DNA from: Bradyrhizobium sp. CIAT3101
Lineage (GTDB): Bacteria; Pseudomonadota; Alphaproteobacteria; Rhizobiales; Xanthobacteraceae
Length of the DNA: 64,000 nt
Reading direction: 5' to 3'
NCBI RefSeq assembly: GCF_029714945.1
Contig: NZ_CP121634.1
Coordinates: forward strand, 5,539,001 to 5,603,000
The notes below the pieces were generated by a model. That model did not search any database. It was not told the DNA's origin and saw only the letters and a list, made by a program, of their open reading frames with translations. Within the stretch, counting starts at the first letter, position 1; each line of letters opens with the position of its first letter. The position numbers and the translations under genes were made by a program. Below, in pieces: positions 17,312 through 24,544 of the stretch.

Positions 17312-18112
17312 ATGCTTGATACCCCCAGACCTTCGCCCGATCTCGCCGGCTTCTCGCGCGCGGACTATACGATCAACGGCGTGCGCACCGTCGTCCACAG
17401 CATCGGAAGCGGCCCGGCACTCGTGTTCCTGCACGGCACCGGCACCTTCACCGGCTTCGAGATGGCGCGCGTCTGGGCAAAGCGGCACACCGTCATCATC
17501 CCCTATCACGCGGGCTTCGGCGACTCCGGTGACGCCGAGACGATCGACACCGTCGAGGATCACGTCCTTCACTACATGGATCTGTTCGACAGGCTCGGCC
17601 TTAATCAATTCGACCTCGCCGGGTTCTCGCTCGGCGGATGGCTTGCCGCGGAGTTCGCGATCCGTCAGCCGCATCGGATCCGCAAGCTGGTGCTGGTTGC
17701 ACCCGCCGGTCTTGTGGTCGGAAGCGCGCCTGCACCGGGATTGTTCGAGATCGCGCCGCAAGAATTGCCCGCCTATCTCGCGCACGATCCGGCCGCGGCA
17801 CTCCGTTATTTCCCCAAGGCGCCCGACCCGGCTTTCGACGCCCGGCTCGGACGCGAGGTCACTGGCTTTGCCAAGCTGATCCGCAGCGAACCGCAGGGCA
17901 ATCCCAAGCTCGCGCACTGGCTGCATCGGATCGCGATGCCGACGCTCGTGCTGTGGGGATCCGCCGATCGTCTGCGTCCGACCGCCCAGGCAGAGGCCTG
18001 GAAAGCAGGACTCCCCGACGCACGCGTGGTGCTGGTGCCCGCGACCGGACATCTCGTGTTCGAGGAAACGCCGTCCTCCGCACACCGCGTCACCGACTTC
18101 CTCGCCGAATGA
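17312..18112 (+). CDS. Alpha/beta hydrolase (meta-cleavage hydrolase-like)
   Basis: This 266-residue hydrolase has an apparently complete triad: Ser106 in AGFSLGGW, Asp219 in WGSADRLRP and His247 in ATGHLVFEE. The oxyanion motif is FLHGTG near residue 40. It resembles hydrolases of aromatic catabolism, consistent with its place after a flavin monooxygenase and reductase, but esterase or lactonase activity is equally possible. It starts 42 bases after the reductase and ends 26 bases before the cupin. Confidence 0.87.
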   Translation: MLDTPRPSPDLAGFSRADYTINGVRTVVHSIGSGPALVFLHGTGTFTGFEMARVWAKRHTVIIPYHAGFGDSGDAETIDTVEDHVLHYMDLFDRLGLNQFDLAGFSLGGWLAAEFAIRQPHRIRKLVLVAPAGLVVGSAPAPGLFEIAPQELPAYLAHDPAAALRYFPKAPDPAFDARLGREVTGFAKLIRSEPQGNPKLAHWLHRIAMPTLVLWGSADRLRPTAQAEAWKAGLPDARVVLVPATGHLVFEETPSSAHRVTDFLAE

Positions 18113-18138
18113 TCCCGCACACACCAAAGGACAGCACC

Positions 18139-18582
18139 ATGATCGAGATGCCTCCGGGCGTAACCCCCGCCAAGGACGGTTTTGGCAACGTCGTCTGGAA
18201 CATTCTGGGCCAGACCTACACGCTGAAGCAGCATTCCGAAGCGTCGATGGCCTGGCATGCCGTTTTTCCGGACGGCACCTTCGTGCCGCCGCACATCCAT
18301 CCGACCCAGGATGAGTTCGTCTATGTGCTGAGCGGCCGCTACGACCTCTGGCTCGACGGCAAGGACTTTGTGGCCAAAGCCGGCGACCTCGTGCGCATGC
18401 CCAAGGGCGTCCCCCACGGCATCTTCAACAAATCGGGCGAAACCGCCACCAGCCTGTTCTGGGTCGCACCGACGCGGTCGCTCAAGGAGCTGTTCGAACG
18501 CATCCACAATCTCCCCGATCCGCAGGAGGTGGTGCGACGTGCCGCCGAGCACGAGGTGAATTTCCTGCCGCCGCCTGCCTGA
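18139..18582 (+). CDS. Single-domain cupin protein
   Basis: This 147-residue protein carries both cupin motifs: PPHIHPTQDEFVYVLSGRY gives metal ligands His52, His54 and Glu59, and GDLVRMPKGVPHGIFN gives His93. The 3-His/1-Glu set is intact, so it may be a metal-dependent dioxygenase or isomerase for the pathway. Quercetinase-like oxygenases share this pattern, but the similarity is too general to name a reaction. ATG 18139 is the start; a much longer frame upstream overlaps the hydrolase gene and is ruled out. Confidence 0.82.
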   Translation: MIEMPPGVTPAKDGFGNVVWNILGQTYTLKQHSEASMAWHAVFPDGTFVPPHIHPTQDEFVYVLSGRYDLWLDGKDFVAKAGDLVRMPKGVPHGIFNKSGETATSLFWVAPTRSLKELFERIHNLPDPQEVVRRAAEHEVNFLPPPA

Positions 18583-18622
18583 CGCTGCGCCGATTCCACC
18601 GACACGCAAACCGCGAGAACCG

Positions 18623-19912
18623 ATGATGACCACGCTGACAACGACTTGGACGACCATCTCCGAGAGCGACCGCCGTCGGATAGCCCGGTGGCAAAAAGGC
18701 ATGCTGGCGCTCGCCATCCTCTGCGAGATATTTCTAGCCGCGGACTGGTATGCCTTCGCGGCGGTACTGCCCTTCGTCTCCGAGAGCCTCAAGCTCAATC
18801 CCGCCGAGGCCGGACTTGCGCAAGGCATCTTTGCGCTGACTTACGGCATCGGCATGGTGGTGTGGTCGCCGGTCAGCCGGTCGATGACGGCGCGCAACAT
18901 GCTGCTGATCGGGCTTGCGGGCACCGGAATCGGCATGGTGCTTCAGGTGTTCGTGCAGAGTTACACGCAGCTCGTGATACTCCGGCTCGTGATCGGCTTC
19001 TTTGACGCCGGCATCTTCATCGGCAATATGAAGCTGATCTTCGGCTGGTTTCCGCAAAGACGGCGCGGCTCGGTGGTCGGCATCATCCTCGCTGCCTACA
19101 GCCTCGCCATCACCATGGATTTCGCGCTCGGCATCCCCCTGACGATCGCGACCGGTTGGCGGACCTTCTTCGCCGTGCTGGCCATCGGCACGCTGCTGGT
19201 CGCAGCCATCGATGCAGTCGTCGTCCGCAACAATCCGCGCGAGCTCGGCCTCGACGGTTTCACCTGGGGCAACGAAACACCGCAGCAGCACCTGCCGCTC
19301 GGCGAGATATTCCGCTCGAAATGGATCGCGGTCGGCGGCTTCGGCATCGTGGCCTGCACCTTCGCGATCGCCGGTACCGCCACCTGGGTGGTGCCGGCCT
19401 TCATCACCGTGCAGCATATGCCCCCGGAGGCCGGCGCAATCATCGGCACCGTCATGGGGCTGTCGCAGGTGCTGTTCCTGGTGATTGGCGGCTACATGTC
19501 CGATCGGCTCGGCAAGCCTTTCATGATCAAGCTCACCGCATGTCTCGCTTTCCTGACGGCGCTGATGTTCCTGTGGAGCGTGGTCACTCCGATGTCGTTT
19601 CCGATGCTGGTGGTGTTTGCAGCGCTCAGCGGCATCGCGCTGCTCGGCGGTGGCGCGATCTTCGCCCTGCTCAGCGAAAAATACTCCGACGCGCTGGCGC
19701 CGGCCGCGATCGGATACGCCGAGGTGTTCGGCATCTTCTCGGCTTTCGTGGCGCCCTGGATGATGGGTGCCATCATCAACGCCTCCGGGGGCTCGTTCAC
19801 CGGCGCCTTCATCGCCTTCGCGGTTGTCGAACTCATCATCGTGGGCCTCCTGGTGATCCTCGCCCGCGAGGACGTCAGTCAGGGTGCGGTGGTCGGAAGC
19901 CCCGCGGAGTAA
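18623..19912 (+). CDS. MFS transporter
   Basis: This 429-residue inner-membrane protein has about 12 predicted transmembrane helices. The features fit the major facilitator superfamily, including the loop FGWFPQRRRGSVVGIILAAY and the cytoplasmic GGYMSDRLGKPF between helices. It is the last gene of the catabolic operon, so it probably imports the substrate or exports a product. A GC-rich hairpin follows at 19927-19956. Confidence 0.88.
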   Translation: MMTTLTTTWTTISESDRRRIARWQKGMLALAILCEIFLAADWYAFAAVLPFVSESLKLNPAEAGLAQGIFALTYGIGMVVWSPVSRSMTARNMLLIGLAGTGIGMVLQVFVQSYTQLVILRLVIGFFDAGIFIGNMKLIFGWFPQRRRGSVVGIILAAYSLAITMDFALGIPLTIATGWRTFFAVLAIGTLLVAAIDAVVVRNNPRELGLDGFTWGNETPQQHLPLGEIFRSKWIAVGGFGIVACTFAIAGTATWVVPAFITVQHMPPEAGAIIGTVMGLSQVLFLVIGGYMSDRLGKPFMIKLTACLAFLTALMFLWSVVTPMSFPMLVVFAALSGIALLGGGAIFALLSEKYSDALAPAAIGYAEVFGIFSAFVAPWMMGAIINASGGSFTGAFIAFAVVELIIVGLLVILAREDVSQGAVVGSPAE

Positions 19913-19926
19913 GGCGCAGCCGTCTA

Positions 19927-19956
19927 CGAGGGCACGGGTTCGCGCCCGTGCCCTCG
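19927..19956 (+). terminator. Hairpin closing the catabolic operon
   Basis: CGAGGGCACGGG at 19927-19938 pairs perfectly with 19945-19956 around a six-base loop. It begins 14 bases after the MFS stop. The T run is weak. Confidence 0.7.
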
Positions 19957-20052
19957 ACAAAGGTCTATCTTCTGGGAAATCCGGCGCCTTCACCTTGTCC
20001 ACCGTGGGCAAGAGTGGCACTCTCTGTTTAGAGTCATTCAAGAGAGCCGGTC

Positions 20053-20427
20053 ATGTCGCGCGCGAGCGCCAAATCCCTTCCCCAGCTGAGCCTTCGCATC
20101 GACCTCGACGGCGAGGACCGGATCGGGCCCGGCAAGATCGAGCTTCTGGAGCAGATCCGCGAGCAAGGCTCGATCTCCGGGGCCGGCCGCGCCATGGACA
20201 TGTCCTACAAGCGCGCCTGGGATCTCGTCGACGAGATCAACCGGATCTGTGGACATCCCGCGGTCGAGCCGCAGGCCGGCGGCAAGAACGGCGGCGGCGC
20301 AATGCTGACTCCGTTCGGCGAAAAGCTCGTTGCGCGCTACCGCAAGATCGAGCGCGACGCCGCCCGCGCGGTGCACAAGGATCTGGAAGCGCTGAAGAGC
20401 GACATCGCCCGGTCCCGCAAGTCGTGA
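20053..20427 (+). CDS. Minimal ModE-type winged-helix regulator, no TOBE domain
   Basis: This 124-residue protein is essentially the DNA-binding half of ModE. RIDLDGEDRIGPGKIELLEQI, GSISGAGRAMDMSYKRAWDLVDEIN and GGKNGGGAMLTPFGEKLVARY line up with E. coli ModE as I remember it (SGSISQGAKDAGISYKSAWD, GGKGGGGAVLTRYGQRL). The C-terminal TOBE di-domain that binds molybdate is missing, so the protein must sense by another route or act constitutively. It lies amid the ModE-like boxes and 21 bases before the glutathione transferase gene. Prime candidate to bind those boxes. Confidence 0.88.
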   Translation: MSRASAKSLPQLSLRIDLDGEDRIGPGKIELLEQIREQGSISGAGRAMDMSYKRAWDLVDEINRICGHPAVEPQAGGKNGGGAMLTPFGEKLVARYRKIERDAARAVHKDLEALKSDIARSRKS

Positions 20428-20448
20428 ACCAAGGGTCGGGATCGCGCA

Positions 20449-21054
20449 ATGCTGCTGATCGGGGTCAATCGTTCACCGTTTACGCGACGCGTTGCGATCA
20501 CGCTCAATATTTACGGCGTTCCGTTTGAGCAGCACGCACTGTCCGGCTTCGGCGACCGCGCAGAGGTCAGGGCAAGTAATCCGCTCGGCCGCATTCCGGC
20601 GCTCGTTCTCGACAGCGGCGAGACGTTGATCGATAGCGACGCGATCATTGATCATCTCGATGAAGCCTACGGTGGCGACCAGCCGCTCACGCCGCGCCAC
20701 GGCACCGATCGCCGCGCCGTCTTGAAGGTCGCGGCCATGATGATGGGCGCGTGCGAAAAGTGCCTTCACGCGGCCTATGAGGGCAACCACCGTCCGCCGG
20801 ACAAGGTGCATCAGCCGTGGATCGACGACTGCATGGCCCAGGCTGCCAATGCGCTCAACGCGGTCGAAGCCATGATAGAGCCGAAGCAGCCGTATTTGTT
20901 GCTCGAGCGTCTCACCCAGGCCGATGTGACCGCCGTTGTCGCGGAACGGCTCGCGCGTGCACGCGGCATCGATACCGATGTTCTCATGCCCCGGCTGCGC
21001 GCACTGACGAGCAGGCTCGCCGAACAACCGCTCTTCCAGGTCAGCGAGCCCTAG
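20449..21054 (+). CDS. Glutathione S-transferase family protein
   Basis: This 201-residue cytosolic protein has a thioredoxin-fold N-terminal domain (about 1-80) starting LIGVNRSPFTRRVAITLNIYG, where Ser8 is in the position of the catalytic serine. NPLGRIPALVLDSGETLIDSDAIIDHLD is the glutathione-contact region. The rest is the helical C-terminal domain. The physiological role may be detoxification of reactive aldehydes or electrophiles, given the neighbours (inference). It follows the minimal ModE regulator closely and its stop codon overlaps the stop of the convergent gene. Confidence 0.87.
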   Translation: MLLIGVNRSPFTRRVAITLNIYGVPFEQHALSGFGDRAEVRASNPLGRIPALVLDSGETLIDSDAIIDHLDEAYGGDQPLTPRHGTDRRAVLKVAAMMMGACEKCLHAAYEGNHRPPDKVHQPWIDDCMAQAANALNAVEAMIEPKQPYLLLERLTQADVTAVVAERLARARGIDTDVLMPRLRALTSRLAEQPLFQVSEP

Positions 21055-21428
21055 TTCGGCCGCACCGACATGTCCGGCATCGGCTGCGTCAGCGCTTCGC
21101 CGAGCAGGCTCTGCTCGTCCTTGGGGATCGAGAAGCGGACCTTGAAGCCGTCCTCGGTCTGAAGCGTGATGATGCGCTGGGTCGTGTCGGTCGACTGTTC
21201 GATCGCCCAGGATGCCAGCGGATAGGCATAGCGCAGGCTCTGGTCGCCGTAGCGGGCTTTCAGGGCCGCCTCGAGCAGCCCGGGCAACGTCATGATGAGG
21301 GCACCGACCTGGTTGAGCGAGACGCTGACGGCTGCGGTACTCCCCGTCACGTCCTCGAAGCCCAGCGAGATCGCACCGCCGTCGGCCGCCACCTCGCAGG
21401 TCGTGAGCTGCCTCACCTTGATTTCCAT
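21051..21428 (-). CDS. Hypothetical protein under a ModE-like operator
   Basis: This 125-residue protein begins MEIKVRQLTTCEVAADGGA and contains YAYPLASWAIEQSTDTTQRIITLQTEDGFKVRFSIP, a beta-rich soluble protein with no signal peptide. I do not recognise a family. The ATG at 21428 lies only 19 bases from ModE-like operator 4, so its transcription is probably controlled by it. Its stop shares bases with the stop of the convergent glutathione transferase gene. A very long frame continues upstream on this strand but runs through the operators and the opposite aldehyde dehydrogenase. Confidence 0.7.
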   Translation of the reverse strand: MEIKVRQLTTCEVAADGGAISLGFEDVTGSTAAVSVSLNQVGALIMTLPGLLEAALKARYGDQSLRYAYPLASWAIEQSTDTTQRIITLQTEDGFKVRFSIPKDEQSLLGEALTQPMPDMSVRPN

Positions 21429-21447
21429 CGCCAGTCCCGGAACGCAG

Positions 21448-21475
21448 TTCGCTATATCCGTCACGATATATCGAT
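21448..21475. promoter_or_regulatory. ModE-like operator 4
   Basis: Half-site TTCGCTATATC, spacer CGTCAC, half-site GATATATCGAT. The best symmetric of the five sites. It lies immediately upstream of the minus-strand 125-residue gene. Confidence 0.78.
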
Positions 21476-21543
21476 ATGTCCACCCGCGTCCAGCCTGCTT
21501 TTCTGGATTTGATCGAACCGGCCGCCATGGCCCGTTCGGCCGG

Positions 21544-21571
21544 ATCGTGATATATAGTTCGATATAGCGAG
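21544..21571. promoter_or_regulatory. ModE-like operator 5
   Basis: Half-site ATCGTGATATA, spacer TAGTTC, half-site GATATAGCGAG. It ends 37 bases before the aldehyde dehydrogenase start at 21609. Together with operator 4 it makes a double site in one divergent promoter region, with 68 bases between them. Confidence 0.75.
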
Positions 21572-21608
21572 GCCCGAACGGCCCGTTCTGCAAGGGAGCG
21601 AAAAGCCT

Positions 21609-23018
21609 ATGAGTGACTTCAATCTTCTCATCGACGGCAAAATGGTGCCCGGCGACATGACGATGCCGGTTCTCAATCCCGCGACCGAAGAGGTGGTGGC
21701 ACAATGCCCTCGCGCCTCGAAGTCGCAGCTTGATACGGCCGTTGCCGCCGCGAAGGCTGCCTTCCCGGCCTGGTCCGCGACCTCGATGGAGGACCGCCGC
21801 AAGGTCGTGATGAAGATGGCCGACGTGATCGAGGCCAACTCCGGCGAGCTCGCGCGCCTGCTCACCGCCGAACAGGGCAAGCCGCTCGCGGATGCCACCG
21901 GCGAAGTGCTCGGCATGGCCGCCTTCTTCCGCTATCTCGGCTCGCTCGATCTGCCGATGAAGGTCATCGAGAATTCCGGCGACCGCAAGGTGGAAGCCTA
22001 TCGCCGCCCGCTCGGCGTCGTCGGCGCCATCATCCCCTGGAACTATCCCCTCCTGATCCTCGCCTTCAAGCTGCCCTCCGCGCTCATCGCCGGCAACACC
22101 CTGATCGTGAAGCCCGCGCCGACCACGCCGCTCTCCTCCCTGCGCTTCGCCGAGCTGATCAAGGACGTCGTGCCGAAGGGCGTGCTCAACTTCATTACCG
22201 ACGCCAACGATCTCGGCGGCGAGATGACCAAGCATCCCGACATCCGCAAGATCTCCTTCACCGGCTCGACGGCCACCGGCCAGAAGGTGATGGCGAGTGC
22301 TGCGCAGACGCTCAAGCGCATCACGCTCGAGCTTGGCGGCAACGACGCCGGCATCGTGCTCGACGACGTCGACCCGAAGAAGGTCGCACCCGGCATCTTC
22401 GAAGGCGCGTTCCAGAACTCCGGCCAGGTCTGCCTCGCCATCAAGCGGCTCTATGTGCATGAGTCCGTCTATGACGAGCTCTGCGACGAGCTGGTCGCGA
22501 TCGCCAAGAGCACGGTCGTCGACGACGGTTCCAAGCAGGGCACCAAGCTCGGGCCGCTGCAGAACAAGATGCAGTACGAGAAGGTGAAGACGTTCCTCGA
22601 GGACGCGCACAAGAACGGCAAGGTGGTCGCCGGCGGCGCCGCGATGGACCGTCCCGGCTATTTCATCGAGCCGACCATCGTGCGCGACATCAAGGAAGGC
22701 TCGAAGCTGGTCGACGAGGAGCAGTTCGGACCGGTGCTGCCGCTGATCAAATATTCCGACAAGGATGACGTGATCCGCCGCGCCAACGCGACGACCTACG
22801 GCCTCGGCGCCTCGGTCTGGTCGTCCGACATCAAGCGCGCCCACGAGGTGGCAACGCAGCTCGAGTCCGGCACGGTCTGGATCAACAAGCATCTCGACAT
22901 GGCCCCGCACATCCCGTTCGGCGGCGCCAAGCAGTCGGGCATCGGTACCGAGTTCGCCGAGGAAGGCCTCGCCGAATTCACCCAGCTCCAGATCATCAAC
23001 GGCCCGCCCGCGGCCTGA
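21609..23018 (+). CDS. NAD-dependent aldehyde dehydrogenase
   Basis: This 469-residue enzyme has a full active site: Asn145 in IIPWNYP, Lys168 in IVKPAPTTP, Glu241 in LELGGNDAG and Cys275 in SGQVCLAIKR. The ELGGND and QVCLAIKR patterns place it in a clade distinct from the other four aldehyde dehydrogenases here; the substrate is unassigned. It is preceded by GGGAGC as a ribosome site and by ModE-like operator 5. A GC-rich terminator follows, ahead of the DUF2478-like gene. Confidence 0.93.
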   Translation: MSDFNLLIDGKMVPGDMTMPVLNPATEEVVAQCPRASKSQLDTAVAAAKAAFPAWSATSMEDRRKVVMKMADVIEANSGELARLLTAEQGKPLADATGEVLGMAAFFRYLGSLDLPMKVIENSGDRKVEAYRRPLGVVGAIIPWNYPLLILAFKLPSALIAGNTLIVKPAPTTPLSSLRFAELIKDVVPKGVLNFITDANDLGGEMTKHPDIRKISFTGSTATGQKVMASAAQTLKRITLELGGNDAGIVLDDVDPKKVAPGIFEGAFQNSGQVCLAIKRLYVHESVYDELCDELVAIAKSTVVDDGSKQGTKLGPLQNKMQYEKVKTFLEDAHKNGKVVAGGAAMDRPGYFIEPTIVRDIKEGSKLVDEEQFGPVLPLIKYSDKDDVIRRANATTYGLGASVWSSDIKRAHEVATQLESGTVWINKHLDMAPHIPFGGAKQSGIGTEFAEEGLAEFTQLQIINGPPAA

Positions 23019-23029
23019 TCCAAAAACCG

Positions 23030-23057
23030 GGGGCCGCGGCGGAACCTCCGCGGCCCC
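23030..23057 (+). terminator. Intrinsic terminator after the aldehyde dehydrogenase
   Basis: A 10-bp perfect stem (GGGGCCGCGG and CCGCGGCCCC) with an eight-base loop, followed by TTCCTCATTT, begins 11 bases after the stop codon. Confidence 0.8.
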
Positions 23058-23089
23058 TTCCTCATTTGTGATGGAAACGGAGGCGGACC

Positions 23090-23650
23090 ATGTTCGATGC
23101 GCAATGCGACCTCGCCGCCCTCGTCTACACGCCCGATCAGGACCCCGACGCCGTCTTGCGCAGCTTCGCCGCCGATCTGATGACGCGCGGCCATCGCGTC
23201 GTCGGCATGGTGCAGGCCGGCCAATGCGCCGATTCCAGCCTCTCGGCCATCCTGCTCCACAGCGGCGAAAGGCTGCTGCTGGCGCAGGATTTCGACCCGG
23301 CCGCCCAAGGCTGCCGCCTCGATTTGGCACGGCTGCAGAATGCGGGGGCGCGGATCGCGGATGCGCTCTCGCACGGCGCCGACCTCGTCATCATCAACCG
23401 CTTCGGCAAGCGCGAGCGCGATGGCAAGGGCCTGTCCTATCTGATCGAGCGCGCGCTCGATGCCGACATCCCCGTGGTGATCGCGGTCGGCAAGGATCAC
23501 TTCGCCGACTGGATCAAGTTCGCCGGCGGCATGAGCGTCAAGCTCGGTTGCGATCGCGACGCGCTGGACGCTTGGTGGCAGGCTGTCTCGACGCAGGATG
23601 CCGCACCGATGCCCGATGAGCATCCGACGGTTTGTGAAATTTTGAAGTGA
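23090..23650 (+). CDS. DUF2478-like protein
   Basis: This 186-residue cytoplasmic protein begins LAALVYTPDQDPDAVLRSFAADL and contains GADLVIINRFGKRERDGKGLSYLIERALDADIPVVIAV, which I associate with the DUF2478 family. The alternation of hydrophobic strands and helices resembles P-loop NTPase-like folds, but no intact Walker A is seen. I recall members lying near molybdenum-uptake genes, an unverified memory that would fit the ModE theme here. It begins 32 bases past the terminator after a GGAGGCGG ribosome site. Function unknown. Confidence 0.72.
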   Translation: MFDAQCDLAALVYTPDQDPDAVLRSFAADLMTRGHRVVGMVQAGQCADSSLSAILLHSGERLLLAQDFDPAAQGCRLDLARLQNAGARIADALSHGADLVIINRFGKRERDGKGLSYLIERALDADIPVVIAVGKDHFADWIKFAGGMSVKLGCDRDALDAWWQAVSTQDAAPMPDEHPTVCEILK

Positions 23651-23736
23651 AATAATCCGCAACCTGGTGTGGGTTTACATCGGCGTGTGGCTGATGCAGA
23701 GACGTCGCGTCCTCCATCAGCTCGGCGTGCTGCATC

Positions 23737-24522
23737 GTGAACAATGTCACCCTGAACCGGCCCATCGCGGTCTTCGATGCCGGGATCGGCAGCTACGCCA
23801 TCGCGCGCAAGATCGCGGACCGGTTTCCCGGTCAGGATGTGCTCTACTTCGCCGATCGCGCCAGCTTCCCCTATGGCGGCAAGGGCCGGACCGAGCTGCT
23901 CGCCGTGATGCGACGGACGATCGAACGCCTGGAGAGTTTTGGCCCGGCAGCAATCGTGATCGCTTCCAATGCGCCTTCGGTCATGGTCCTCGACGATCTC
24001 AAGGACTGGAGCCCGACGCCGATCATCGGCGTGTTTCCACCCGTCCGGCGCGCGCTCGAGACTTCCGTCGCGAAACGGATCGCCGTGCTGGGTGTCGCGT
24101 CATTGATCTCGAGCTCTGAAATCCGCGGCTATGTCGGGCGCGAATCCGCCGGCCAAGGCAACGTCGACCTCGTCAGCGCGTCGGATCTAGTCGAGCTTGT
24201 CGAGAACGGCAAGTTTCTGACCGACCCCGAAACAACGCTGGCCGCCGTGCGCGCCAAGCTCGGCACGCTCCATCCGGACACGGATGTGGCGACGTTATCG
24301 TCCACGCATCTGCCCTGGCTATTGCGATATTTCGAGCAGGCCGGGCCGCGCCTGCGGTTTCTCGATCCGGCCGACGACGTCGTCGCGGCGGTCGGCTCGT
24401 ACGCGACTCCCGGCTCCGGCACCTTCCGGACCCTGGTTTCAGAGTGCGAGGGTTATGATCTTGCGGATTTTCAGCGCATGCTCGCACGCCTCGGGCTCGA
24501 TTTGACCATCGAGCGCGTCTGA
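23737..24522 (+). CDS. Glutamate racemase-like protein lacking both catalytic cysteines
   Basis: This 261-residue protein has the aspartate/glutamate racemase fold. VFDAGIGSYAIARKI matches the DSGxGGL start motif (Asp14), and YFADRASFPYGGKG matches YxADxxxFPYG. The first catalytic cysteine (ACNTA in MurI) is replaced: IVIASNAPS has Ser77. The second (GCTHFP) is also replaced: LSSTHLPWL has Ser189. Racemisation by the two-cysteine mechanism is therefore unlikely; it may be a lyase, isomerase or binding protein. The start is a GTG at 23737, 86 bases after the DUF2478-like gene. Confidence 0.82.
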   Translation: MNNVTLNRPIAVFDAGIGSYAIARKIADRFPGQDVLYFADRASFPYGGKGRTELLAVMRRTIERLESFGPAAIVIASNAPSVMVLDDLKDWSPTPIIGVFPPVRRALETSVAKRIAVLGVASLISSSEIRGYVGRESAGQGNVDLVSASDLVELVENGKFLTDPETTLAAVRAKLGTLHPDTDVATLSSTHLPWLLRYFEQAGPRLRFLDPADDVVAAVGSYATPGSGTFRTLVSECEGYDLADFQRMLARLGLDLTIERV

Positions 24523-24544
24523 GCGGCGCGATCATTGCGAGCTG

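Noticed and set aside
21051..23330. Very long minus-strand open frame (over 700 codons) across the aldehyde dehydrogenase gene
   Set aside because: It is the antisense shadow of a GC-rich gene on the plus strand; only the last 125 codons look like a real protein.
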